Below are positions 1 to 8,496 of a stretch of DNA of 9,079 nt, piece by piece. Location: contig JBDREF010000425.1 of assembly GCA_043820045.1 (NCBI GenBank), forward strand, positions 1-9,079, given 5' to 3'. The translations under genes and the position numbers were made by a program. Every line of letters starts with the position of its first letter. Within the stretch, counting starts at the first letter, position 1. The notes below the pieces were generated by a model, which saw only the letters and a list, made by a program, of their open reading frames with translations, was not told where the DNA came from and made no database searches. The DNA comes from JBDREF01 sp043820045 (GTDB taxonomy: Bacteria; Planctomycetota; Phycisphaerae; Sedimentisphaerales; Anaerobacaceae).

Positions 1-1
1 C

Positions 2-259
2 ATCCACGGCCGGATAGTCAGCGACTGGCGGCTCAGCAACGGCACGTTCACGCTTAACGTCACTATCCCGGCCAACACTACCGCGACCGTTTATGTCCCG
101 GCCGGCAGTCTCGATAGCGTTACCGAGAGCGGACGCCCGGCGGCTAAAGCCGAAGCCGTAAGCTTTCTGCGGATGGACCAGGACAGGGCAGTCTTCGCCG
201 TCGGTTCAGGACGTTACCAGTTTTTCTCGAAGCTGCCCAATCCGGGTCGAACGAATTAG
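2..259 (+). CDS. Alpha-L-rhamnosidase, C-terminal fragment (5' end outside window)
   Basis: An open frame enters from the left edge (first full codon at base 2) and ends at TAG 257-259, giving the last 85 residues. The stretch IHGRIVSDWRLSNGTFTLNV followed by TIPANTTATVYVPAG is the typical C-terminal beta-sandwich signature of bacterial alpha-L-rhamnosidases (GH78, Bac_rhamnosid_C): a G-[KR]-I-x-S-x-W strand, then a 'P-x-x-T-T-A-T-V-Y-[VL]-P' strand. The tail contains the usual 'V-G-S-G-x-Y-x-F' strand before the stop. By family, the full enzyme hydrolyses terminal alpha-L-rhamnose from glycans or glycosides. The catalytic (alpha/alpha)6 barrel lies outside the window, so activity cannot be judged here. 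It is convergent with the next gene, with only 38 bases between the two stops and no convincing terminator hairpin in that gap. The family call rests on a short domain but the motif is distinctive. Confidence 0.82.
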   Translation: MHGRIVSDWRLSNGTFTLNVTIPANTTATVYVPAGSLDSVTESGRPAAKAEAVSFLRMDQDRAVFAVGSGRYQFFSKLPNPGRTN

Positions 260-297
260 GTTCCGGACCTCTCGCCGCCGGGGTGATTACCGCATCC

Positions 298-1170
298 TTA
301 TGGTTGCGGCGTCACCCTGTCGAGCGCATAAGCCCTCTTCCCCTCGTCAGGGTCGGGGCTGTCCTTGGGACTAATTATCAACTTCGCAAGCTCGGTTGAT
401 ATCTCGCCCGTATCGGCGGAGATTATCTGATAGACCTTCCCGCCGGCCCTCTGGAATTCGGAGCAGAAGCCTTTCCACGACTCCAGGTACTCTTCATAAG
501 CCTTCTTCTTGTACTCGGCCTTATGTTCCAGGGCTAATATCTCCAGCGGGTTCCAGTACTTTATCAGAACATTTCCATCCGCGAGCAGAAAGTCAACGCT
601 TACGGTCTTACCTTCCACCTGCAGAATTCTGGTCGTTCTGAAATCGATGTCTTGGCCAGCAAGATATTGGGCGATTATGTCCTTGCCACCCGTGGCTGTG
701 ATTTTGCTTCTTTGTTGCCTCAATTCTTCCAACGTTCTTGCTCTGAGCTTGAGGGCTTGAAGCTTTGTTTCGTAGCTGTCTCGCTGCCGGCCTGACAAAG
801 AGACATCACTATCGACATTAGACGAACACCGAACACTCACATTGCCGGGACCGGAAAAGTCGCTGTAAGTGTAGTTGTCGGGGCTGTAATAGATAGTACT
901 CATGGAACTCGCATGGTCATCGACCAGGCCGGAGGGATGTTTGTGGCTGTAAGCATAGGGCGAGTAACGAACCCAGTAGGGAACCAGGCCGGTGCTGCCG
1001 TACTTGTTGGCATAGGGGCTGTAGTGAAGTTCTCCCGGAATCAAGCTGTGTGCATAGATGGACCAGCGAACACGGTGTCGCACGCTGTCATAACCATAGT
1101 AACTGTGGCCTTGGGCTACACTGCTCACGATGATCAGCATAGCTGCTGCTGAGATTGAAATCCTTTTCAT
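298..1170 (-). CDS. Secreted protein of unknown function with YSPYA-type repeats
   Basis: This encodes 290 residues and I do not recognise the function. The start is supported by GAAAGGAG 7 bases upstream of the ATG. Residues 1-21 form a classic signal peptide (MKR, hydrophobic core, AQG cleavage context), so export is expected. The segment at 35-110 is rich in Tyr, Ser, Pro and His and holds a degenerate repeat: RWSIYAHSLIPGEL (35-48), HYSPYANKYGSTGL (49-62), RYSPYAYSHKHPSGL (68-82) and a weaker YYSP copy from 94. From about 130 the protein changes character: a charged helical stretch (about 135-160), then a mixed alpha/beta region containing VEGKTVSVDFLLADGNVLIK, then a Lys/Glu-rich helix around 220-240 and a C-terminal part with AGGKVYQIIS. 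There are only two cysteines and no sortase, PEP-CTERM or membrane anchor is visible. It lies downstream of the sulfatase on the same strand but 507 bases away, behind its own probable promoter, so it is probably a separate unit. Confidence 0.8.
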   Translation of the reverse strand: MKRISISAAAMLIIVSSVAQGHSYYGYDSVRHRVRWSIYAHSLIPGELHYSPYANKYGSTGLVPYWVRYSPYAYSHKHPSGLVDDHASSMSTIYYSPDNYTYSDFSGPGNVSVRCSSNVDSDVSLSGRQRDSYETKLQALKLRARTLEELRQQRSKITATGGKDIIAQYLAGQDIDFRTTRILQVEGKTVSVDFLLADGNVLIKYWNPLEILALEHKAEYKKKAYEEYLESWKGFCSEFQRAGGKVYQIISADTGEISTELAKLIISPKDSPDPDEGKRAYALDRVTPQP

Positions 1171-1356
1171 TGTATGCTCCTTTCTATTTGAGAATATTTA
1201 CATCCTGCTTTTTTGTCCTGATGTCACCTCCTCTCTTGATGGAGTGATTGCATGTATTGACCGGTTGATGCGAAACAAACGACTGGCGGACACGGACTTG
1301 AGCGCGCAAAAGAAGCGCACCGTAGGTCGCGGATAAAGTGGAGACATATAGAGGGG

Positions 1357-1383
1357 CGCCGACCGGAAGTAATTCGGCCGGCG
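1357..1383 (-). other. GC-rich hairpin in the leader
   Basis: Arms 1357-1365 and 1375-1383 pair over nine positions with a single A/C mismatch, leaving a 9-base loop. An overlapping, mutually exclusive 5-bp hairpin (1379-1383 with 1388-1392, 4-base loop) shares its 3' arm, so the leader RNA could switch between two folds. The pairing is read directly from sequence. Any regulatory role is inference. Confidence 0.4.
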
Positions 1384-1434
1384 AAACCGCCGACTTGCCC
1401 ATTTGCACAGATGGCTTGTTTCTCTTCCCATACA

Positions 1435-1456
1435 CCGTTTTTCTCCATAAAAACGG
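1435..1456 (-). other. Perfect 8-bp hairpin carrying an SD-like loop
   Basis: CCGTTTTT (1435-1442) and AAAAACGG (1449-1456) pair perfectly around a 6-base loop that reads ATGGAG on the minus strand. The loop exposes a GGAG motif, and the 3' edge of the stem touches a GTG codon (1433-1435) that opens an 83-codon frame. The hairpin is not followed by a T-tract on the minus strand, so a simple terminator is unlikely. Confidence 0.45.
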
Positions 1457-1591
1457 GCGTATCCATCGTCCGTGTGGGTACAGGGCGAGGAGCCTAACGC
1501 ACTTTTTTCGGGTGGGGGGACTTCAAAGCAGAAACCTCTTGCCACACCCTTCGCATCCTTTCACACCCTCCATGTGGCACCATGCTTGTAA

Positions 1592-1618
1592 GTTATAGCG
1601 GAAGTCCGGGCAAGTCAA
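1592..1618 (-). promoter_or_regulatory. Candidate sigma-70-type promoter for the repeat-protein gene
   Basis: On the minus strand TTGACT (1613-1618) is followed after 15 bases by TATAAC (1592-1597). Reading the -10 as the overlapping TAACTT gives the better spacing of 17. It lies about 420 bases upstream of the ATG at 1170 and about 60 bases past the sulfatase stop. The hexamers are good but the spacing is uncertain and no closer promoter stands out. Confidence 0.4.
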
Positions 1619-1677
1619 GAGATTTTTGTACAATTTTTTACAGGCTCCTGTTTCCCGGCGCGCCTGGTATCATCCGA

Positions 1678-3135
1678 TTAGCTCTTCTTTGCCGCCTTGC
1701 TTTTCTGCACCTCGGGAGCATTTGTCTTGGGCAGCCATTTTGCGAACTGGTTTTTGACTTCATCGTATTCGGGGTCAGTGGCGAGATTATTCCATTCCAT
1801 CACGTCGTTTCTGTGGTCGTACAGCTCTTCGGTGCCGTCGCTGTAGCGGATGTACCGGAACCGCTCGGACCGGAGTGAATGATTGGTGCGGCCGTGGGTC
1901 GTCAGGGCCGGACGGTCCCATTTTGCCTCGGGATCCTTCAATAGAGGCAGGAGGCTTCTGCCTTCGAGCCCGCTCTTATCGCTCAAGCCGCACAGGTCGA
2001 TGAGCGTGGGGTAAATATCCAACATGCTGACAGGCCGGGAGCAGTGCTGGCCGGGCTCGGTCACGCCGGGAGCGACGACCATCAGGACGTTGTGCGTCGC
2101 CTCTTCCCAGAGCGAGAATTTTCGCCAGTGGAGTTTTTCGCCGAGATGCCAGCCGTGGTCGCTCCAGAGTATTACCACCGTGTTGTCCGCATAGTTGCTG
2201 TTGTCCAGCGCGTCAATCACCCGCCCTACGCAGGTATCAGTAAAGCTAATCGATGCAAGGTATCCCTGGACGGCTTTCCGCCACTGATTGTGCTCGATGA
2301 CCTTTTTGTGGTCGCCCTCGGGCTTGGCCATCTTCCTGCCTATCGGCGGGACATCGTCAAGGTCGTTGTCATTAACGTTCGGCAAGGTTACCCGGTCCTT
2401 CGGGTACATATCGAAGTATTTGGTCGGAACGTACCAAGGCAAGTGCGGCCGGAAGAAACCGCATGCGATAAAGAACGGTTTGTCGTGCTGTTGGCCCAGT
2501 TGCTCCGCGGCCCAGGCGGCGACTTGCCTGTCGCCCATCTCTTCGTCCGGCACGTCCACAGGGCCCCAATCGAAGTGAGACGTATTCGGAATTCCGTTAA
2601 GCGGCGGATTCGCGGGCATCGGGTCGTCGGGTTTGTTCTTCTGCTGCGACGGAAAATAGTCCTGCCACGACGGGGGGTCCGGAAAGCCTCCATGATAAAT
2701 CTTCCCGCCTCCGACGGCGCTGTAGCCATTGGCCATGAAATGCTGCGGGATAGTAACTGCACCTTTGAGCACCGGGGATTCTCGCCAGGGATTCGGATTG
2801 TGATAGACACCCGACGTCGAGGGCAGGATTCCCGTCATGAGACTGGCTCTGGAAGGATTGCAGGCCGGAGCAGAGCAGTGAGCATTGGTAAAAAGTACGC
2901 CTCGCTCCGCGAGGCGGTCCAGGTTCGGCGTCTTGACATCCGGATGGCCGCCCAGACAGCCGATCCAGTCGTTCAAATCATCAATCGCCACAAAAAGCAC
3001 GTTCGGGTGCTCACCGCTCTTCGAGTCCGAATGCTCGGAAGCACTGTTACAGCCGGACAGTACGAACGTCGTCGCACCCGCAGCAGTCAACCTCAAAAAG
3101 TCCCGCCGATTCACCAAGCCCGAAGTCAGACTCAT
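1678..3135 (-). CDS. Sulfatase, iduronate-2-sulfatase-like, Tat-exported lipoprotein
   Basis: This 485-residue protein belongs to the type I (formylglycine) sulfatases. Residues 92-102 read CNPSRASLMTG, matching C-x-P-S-R-x(4)-T-G. Cys92 would be converted to formylglycine by a maturase encoded elsewhere. Metal-site residues are present: Asp52-Asp53 in AIDDLND and Asp326-His327 in WSDHGWHLGEK. Lys145/His148 in GGGKIYHG and the FRPHLPW segment are typical of the iduronate-2-sulfatase-like subgroup. The N-terminus NRRDFLRL has a twin-arginine motif at 10-11, and LSGC at 26-29 is a lipobox, so it is probably folded in the cytoplasm, exported by Tat and lipid-anchored at Cys29. The tail is lysine-rich. 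The start is supported by AAGGAG 8-9 bases upstream. It has its own promoter (3250-3278). By family it removes sulfate esters from glycans, but the exact substrate cannot be read from sequence. Confidence 0.93.
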   Translation of the reverse strand: MSLTSGLVNRRDFLRLTAAGATTFVLSGCNSASEHSDSKSGEHPNVLFVAIDDLNDWIGCLGGHPDVKTPNLDRLAERGVLFTNAHCSAPACNPSRASLMTGILPSTSGVYHNPNPWRESPVLKGAVTIPQHFMANGYSAVGGGKIYHGGFPDPPSWQDYFPSQQKNKPDDPMPANPPLNGIPNTSHFDWGPVDVPDEEMGDRQVAAWAAEQLGQQHDKPFFIACGFFRPHLPWYVPTKYFDMYPKDRVTLPNVNDNDLDDVPPIGRKMAKPEGDHKKVIEHNQWRKAVQGYLASISFTDTCVGRVIDALDNSNYADNTVVILWSDHGWHLGEKLHWRKFSLWEEATHNVLMVVAPGVTEPGQHCSRPVSMLDIYPTLIDLCGLSDKSGLEGRSLLPLLKDPEAKWDRPALTTHGRTNHSLRSERFRYIRYSDGTEELYDHRNDVMEWNNLATDPEYDEVKNQFAKWLPKTNAPEVQKSKAAKKS

Positions 3136-3249
3136 CTGTTTCGCTCCTTCAATTCCCCTGTTTCGTTTGCAGGTTGCCCTCTGGCACCACCGCTTTAGAG
3201 CCGCAGAGACTCAGGGGCACACAAACCCAGCAGCTAAAACCACGCCGAG

Positions 3250-3278
3250 AGTCTAATAAATATCGTATGGCCTGTCAA
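3250..3278 (-). promoter_or_regulatory. Sigma-70-type promoter of the sulfatase gene
   Basis: On the minus strand a perfect TTGACA (3273-3278) lies 17 bases before TAGACT (3250-3255), the best promoter match in the window. It sits just past the stop of the membrane-protein gene, so the sulfatase need not depend on read-through from the sigma-factor operon. The predicted leader is about 105-110 nt long. Confidence 0.65.
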
Positions 3279-3292
3279 GCTTCGGAGGCGGC

Positions 3293-3700
3293 TCATACAT
3301 CATGAGAGATTCTTCTGAGCTGTTCCTCAATCTTGCCCAATCTTGCCTGAATCTGGTGCATTGTCAATGTTCTCGACCTGACATAAAGCGAGATTGTCAG
3401 AACAAGAGCTATCAAAAGCATCGCTCGGAGTATTAAGACAGCAACGCTAATCCACATGGTATTCACGTACAACGCATCGCTTTCAATACCCTTTATGTTG
3501 CATTCAACAATACCTGCGACCATAAAGAATATCATCACAAGGAGCCAGCAGGCCATGACGACCCATCTCAGCCGTTTGACCCGAGCGGAGTCCCTTTCGA
3601 TGAAATCCCGCGGCGACTTGACGCCCGCTCCAGAAGCTTCGCCATGGCTCTTATCCATCTGTCTGAGCAGTTCTTTTCTCAAATCATTCTCTTTGACCAT
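3293..3700 (-). CDS. Small two-TM membrane protein coupled to the ECF sigma factor
   Basis: This encodes 135 residues of no recognised family. A charged N-terminal stretch (1-45) precedes two hydrophobic helices at about 46-65 and 82-107, with a loop of about 16 residues between them. A C-terminal amphipathic helix follows (about 113-131, containing ARLGKIEEQLRRI) that could form a coiled coil. With two helices both termini should lie on the same side, most likely cytoplasmic given the Arg/Lys flanks. Its ATG overlaps the TAA of the sigma-factor gene by one base (TAATG), and a GGAG ribosome site lies 8 bases upstream inside the last sigma codons, so translation is coupled. That arrangement suggests a partner or modulator of the sigma factor. 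However, no H-x3-C-x2-C zinc anti-sigma motif is present, so calling it an anti-sigma factor would be inference only. Confidence 0.8.
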   Translation of the reverse strand: MVKENDLRKELLRQMDKSHGEASGAGVKSPRDFIERDSARVKRLRWVVMACWLLVMIFFMVAGIVECNIKGIESDALYVNTMWISVAVLILRAMLLIALVLTISLYVRSRTLTMHQIQARLGKIEEQLRRISHDV

Positions 3701-4236
3701 TATGATTTCTCCATTTCATTTCTGAGCGCACGCTTTGCATAATGAGTTCGAGATTTGACAGTGCCCAATTTAGCATTCAGAACCTCGGACATCTGCTGAT
3801 ACGACATTTGCTCCAGGAACCGCAACATAAGGACTTCTCTGTATTCTGGCAGCAGTTCCTCCAGGCATCTATGGACTTTTTCCGCCTCGTCCGGAGAAAA
3901 AACTTCATCGTCAGCGTCGTCTGCAACTGCAATGCTCTCATCGAGTTCGGACGACTCCCTTCTTGTCCTGAACTGCTGATATACCTTGTTGCGCGCGATG
4001 CGGTAGAGCCAAACTGGAAGCGCTTCGGGCTTTTTGAGACTGCATATCCGCCTGATAACGGTCAACCACGTGTCCTGAAGAATATCCTCCGTCATTTCAG
4101 TGTTTCCCGACAAACGATTTACGAAGTAACGCAGTGGTGTCTCGTATCGCCCAATAAGCTCCGCTAAAGCATCCTTATCACCAATCTGACAACGAAGTAC
4201 GAGTACTTGTTCTATTAACCTGTCACCTGAGTTCAT
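3700..4236 (-). CDS. ECF-type RNA polymerase sigma factor
   Basis: This encodes 178 residues, the normal length for an extracytoplasmic-function sigma-70 family member. Region 2 spans about 20-93: GDKDALAELIGRYETPLRYF, then TEDILQDTW (49-57, region 2.2, core RNA polymerase binding) and WLYRIARNKVYQQFRTRR (76-93, region 2.4, -10 recognition). An acidic linker rich in Asp/Glu (94-118) leads to region 4 (about 119-175), with LPEYREVLMLRFLEQMSYQQMSEVL as the first helices and LGTVKSRTHYAKRAL as the -35-binding helix. GAGG 7 bases upstream of the ATG supports this start. It forms a two-gene unit with the membrane protein that overlaps its stop. Upstream, minus-strand GAACTT-like and TATACC-like elements are visible but the spacing is not convincing, so autoregulation cannot be concluded. 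The target genes are unknown. Confidence 0.93.
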   Translation of the reverse strand: MNSGDRLIEQVLVLRCQIGDKDALAELIGRYETPLRYFVNRLSGNTEMTEDILQDTWLTVIRRICSLKKPEALPVWLYRIARNKVYQQFRTRRESSELDESIAVADDADDEVFSPDEAEKVHRCLEELLPEYREVLMLRFLEQMSYQQMSEVLNAKLGTVKSRTHYAKRALRNEMEKS

Positions 4237-4401
4237 ACGTTGGCCTCAAGGTATAAAGATGCGCCGCGAGTCGATAAGTTCAAGAGATTACCAGTTTTGC
4301 CGGCTCTCATCCAAGAAACTTGCTATATCCTGCACAGTTAAGGCGGAACCTGCAATATGGCACGCCAAATCGAGCTGTCAGGGACCAGAGCAATAAAAAA
4401 C

Positions 4402-4430
4402 TTGCCAAAAAAGAGAATTGCTGGTAGATT
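4402..4430 (+). promoter_or_regulatory. Candidate promoter of transketolase
   Basis: TTGCCA (4402-4407) and TAGATT (4425-4430) are separated by exactly 17 bases, about 60 bases upstream of the transketolase start. The rest of the divergent region (4237-4486) shows no gene on either strand. It contains A-rich tracts around 4393-4413. Confidence 0.45.
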
Positions 4431-4489
4431 CTGGAGTCCGTTTTTGGGGCATGAATGTATTGTAAACCTTTGATTGTGGGAAATTTGTG

Positions 4490-6520
<2,031 letters not shown>

Positions 6521-6562
6521 GGTTGCAGATCAGAGGTCTGGAGTCGGATGTCAGAAGTAGTT
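6521..6562 (+). repeat. Degenerate heptamer tandem repeat
   Basis: Directly after the transketolase stop the sequence falls into 7-base units. The core 6528-6555 reads GATCAGA, GGTCTGG, AGTCGGA, TGTCAGA, which fits a consensus RGTCNGR. Weaker units flank it on both sides (GGTTGCA and AGTAGTT). It lies entirely in the non-coding gap before the GNAT-deacetylase gene. Short imperfect repeats of this kind occur between genes in many bacteria, and its role, if any, is unknown. Confidence 0.45.
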
Positions 6563-6602
6563 CTGTTCTCCGTCCTCTGGATTGGCCAGGAAGTGACCCA
6601 TT

Positions 6603-8330
6603 ATGATTCGGATTCGCTGCATCACCTCTCCGGCCCTTCCCATAGCGAGGGATCGTGTTGCACAGGTCGAGGATATCTTCAGTGAAAATTTTCCGGCACT
6701 GGCCGACTACGCCAACAAGATATCGGAGCTTCTGGCCAATCCCTTCAAGCATGAGTACCAAACCACCCTGATAATCTCAGAGACGACCCTGGGCAAGGTG
6801 ACTGGATTTGCCCTGCTGCTGCATTTTTCCGGTATCCAGAGTTCATTTCTGGATTTTATTGCGGTTCGCAAGAAACGATGGGGCGGTGGGCTCGGCAGCG
6901 CCTTGTACGAAGCCGTCCGCGAATACTGCGAAGGACTCTCGTCCCAGGGTCTTTACATTGAAGTTGAGCCTGACGATCCAGATCTGACAAGAGATCCTGA
7001 CGAATTGGCCCAGAGCCGCAAGCGAATGCGATTCTATGAACACTATGGCCTGCGGCCCATCACCGGGACCGCTTATCACACCCCTGTAGGCGAACCCCCG
7101 ACCACGGCCTACCTTCTGTTTGATCCCCTGGACAGAAGGACGATTCTCTCGCGTGCAGAGGCCCGGAATGCCGTCAAAGCCATACTCAAGCACCGCTTCG
7201 GGCACGTCGCGGACGATCACTACATACGTCGTATCGTCGAATCGTTTGTCGATGACCCGGTGCGTTTCAGGCCGCCGCGGTACGTCCAGAAAATCGAACA
7301 CGTGCGGCAGGTCACGAAAGGCTACATTCAGAAACCCTTCGCACTAGTCGCCAGCCAGAAGCACGCCATCCATCATGTCCGCAGCAGGGGTTATTTCGAA
7401 AGACCTGCTCGCGTTGGAGCGCTGCTCGATGCTGTATTACCACTGGGGCTGTTCACCGTGATCCCTGCAAAACGCTTCAGCGAGAAGGTCATACTCGCCG
7501 TCCATGACCGGCACTTTGTCGACTATTTGAAAACGGTGTGCACCAAGCTCGACACCGGCCGGCCTGTATATCCGGACACCTTTCCCATCCGCAGGTCGGA
7601 TCGCCGCCCGCGCGACCTTCCCGTCCAGGCCGGTTACTACTGTATCGATTCCTGCACGCCGCTTTACCGCAATGCTTATTTCGCCGCCCGCGCCTCGGTC
7701 GATGTGGCCATGACAGCCGCTGAAGAAATACTGGCCGGAGTTCCGGTTGCTTACGCGTTGTGCCGACCGCCAGGACACCATGCCGAGCGAAGAGTCTATG
7801 GCGGCTTCTGTTACTTCAACAACGCAGCCATCGCCGCACACCAGCTCTCGCTGCACGCACGGACCGCCATACTCGACATTGATTTCCACCATGGTAACGG
7901 CACTCAGGATATCTTTTACACCCGCCCCGATGTGCTGACTGTTTCCGTCCACGGGCATCCGGACAATTCATTTCCCTATTTTAGCGGCTTTGTCGGCGAA
8001 ACAGGCGAGGCCGCGGGCCAGGGATTCAACTACAATTTTCCGCTGCCGCCAAACACAACCGACGAAGGTTATATGAAGGCTTTTGAGAAGGCGCTTGTAT
8101 GCATCAGGCGTTTCCGGGCTGATTTTTTGGTTGTAAGCGTCGGTTTTGACATTCTTAAAGGCGATCCGACCGGAACATTTCTTTTGTCTGTCGATGTGCT
8201 AAATATTATCGGACGGCAACTGGCCAGACTGAAGATTCCCCTTCTTGTGGTTCAAGAGGGCGGTTACAATCTTCGCAACCTTAAACGCGGCTCGGTGGCC
8301 TTGTTCCGCGGAATCTCAGATGCCATATAA
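6603..8330 (+). CDS. GNAT acetyltransferase fused to acetylpolyamine amidohydrolase/HDAC-type deacetylase
   Basis: This is one 575-residue chain with two domains. Residues 1-175 look like a GNAT N-acetyltransferase. VRKKRWGGGLGSALYEAV (from 88) is the acetyl-CoA pyrophosphate-binding loop and following helix, and RMRFYEHYGLRPI (about 140-152) is the C-terminal GNAT signature. Residues 175-245 are a charged helical linker I cannot assign. Residues 246-575 are an arginase-fold deacetylase: PPGHH with the His392/His393 dyad, YGGFCYFNNAA, DIDFHHGNGTQD with zinc ligands Asp427 and His429, GDPTG with the third ligand Asp521, and EGGY with Tyr555. All catalytic residues are therefore present. SVHGHP and FPYFSGF point to the acetylpolyamine amidohydrolase branch rather than true histone deacetylases. 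Substrates could be acetylated polyamines or similar amines; protein lysines are possible. An AGGA lies about 11 bases before the ATG, a little far. No signal peptide is seen, so it is cytoplasmic. Confidence 0.92.
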   Translation: MIRIRCITSPALPIARDRVAQVEDIFSENFPALADYANKISELLANPFKHEYQTTLIISETTLGKVTGFALLLHFSGIQSSFLDFIAVRKKRWGGGLGSALYEAVREYCEGLSSQGLYIEVEPDDPDLTRDPDELAQSRKRMRFYEHYGLRPITGTAYHTPVGEPPTTAYLLFDPLDRRTILSRAEARNAVKAILKHRFGHVADDHYIRRIVESFVDDPVRFRPPRYVQKIEHVRQVTKGYIQKPFALVASQKHAIHHVRSRGYFERPARVGALLDAVLPLGLFTVIPAKRFSEKVILAVHDRHFVDYLKTVCTKLDTGRPVYPDTFPIRRSDRRPRDLPVQAGYYCIDSCTPLYRNAYFAARASVDVAMTAAEEILAGVPVAYALCRPPGHHAERRVYGGFCYFNNAAIAAHQLSLHARTAILDIDFHHGNGTQDIFYTRPDVLTVSVHGHPDNSFPYFSGFVGETGEAAGQGFNYNFPLPPNTTDEGYMKAFEKALVCIRRFRADFLVVSVGFDILKGDPTGTFLLSVDVLNIIGRQLARLKIPLLVVQEGGYNLRNLKRGSVALFRGISDAI

Positions 8331-8334
8331 GACT

Positions 8335-8355
8335 GAGAGGCCAAGAAAGCCTTTC
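8335..8355 (+). terminator. Weak terminator-like hairpin after the deacetylase gene
   Basis: GAGAGGC (8335-8341) pairs with GCCTTTC (8349-8355) over seven positions, including one G-U, around a 7-base loop, starting four bases after the stop codon. Position suits a terminator but no T-tract follows, so it may only stabilise the mRNA end. Confidence 0.3.
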
Positions 8356-8433
8356 CCATCAACTGTCCGAATCATGATACCCTCAGCTTGATTGACACGA
8401 ATAGGGAAATTTTCTCCGGAATAATGTGCGGCT

Positions 8434-8462
8434 TTGACCCGTCTGCCGAAGGAGGTTACACT
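8434..8462 (+). promoter_or_regulatory. Candidate promoter of the beta-helix protein gene
   Basis: TTGACC (8434-8439) and TACACT (8457-8462) are spaced by 17 bases, about 50 bases upstream of the ATG at 8510. An AAGGAGG inside the spacer (8449-8455) has no start codon at a usable distance. A TTGACA at 8393-8398 lacks a -10 at proper spacing. Confidence 0.45.
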
Positions 8463-8476
8463 GTTACTCAGTATTC

Positions 8477-8496
8477 AATAGTAAACATACACTATT
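8477..8496 (+). promoter_or_regulatory. Inverted repeat between promoter and start, possible operator
   Basis: AATAGT (8477-8482) and ACTATT (8491-8496) are perfect inverted copies separated by 8 bases, just downstream of the predicted -10 and directly before the AGGAGAG ribosome site. A dimeric repressor site or a small RNA hairpin near the ribosome site are both possible. The arms are short, so chance is not excluded. Confidence 0.3.

Larger units (their letters stand above)
1171..1677 (-). other. 507-base region without a confident gene; probable long 5' leader
   Basis: This stretch separates the sulfatase stop from the start of the repeat protein. It holds a promoter-like pair (1592-1618, minus strand) and two strong hairpins (1357-1383 and 1435-1456). 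If transcription starts near 1585, the leader of the repeat-protein gene would be about 415 nt. All three minus-strand frames are open over much of it: 115 codons ending at 1198, 83 codons from GTG 1435 ending at 1184, and 80 codons ending at 1224. None resembles a family I know, and open frames in all three registers argue against choosing one. The GTG at 1435 does have a GGAG 7 bases upstream, inside the loop of the 1435-1456 hairpin, so a short leader peptide is possible. I see no recognisable riboswitch class. Confidence 0.45.

Noticed and set aside
1321..1500. Possible cyclic-di-GMP (GEMM) riboswitch in the leader
   Set aside because: GGGCAAG- and ACAGGGC-like fragments are present, but the conserved paired core and tetraloop/receptor arrangement could not be laid out on either strand.
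1198..1545. A 115-codon minus-strand frame in the leader region (GTG start)
   Set aside because: It has no recognisable domain, is Arg/Ser/Cys-rich, and two other frames are open over the same bases. Kept only as an open question in the leader finding.
1620..1677. Rho-independent terminator for the sulfatase
   Set aside because: CAGGC/GCCTG arms exist with a long spacer, but on the minus strand they are followed by an A-run, not a T-run.
2044..3198. A 384-codon plus-strand open frame opposite the sulfatase
   Set aside because: It is fully antisense to a sulfatase with all its motifs, its translation is Arg/Val-rich with no recognisable domain, and it is a shadow of a GC-rich third-position gene.
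3185..3230. CAGAGA/CTCAGG/CACACA-like stretch upstream of the sulfatase, resembling a short dispersed repeat
   Set aside because: The units are too few and too divergent to support a repeat from one occurrence.
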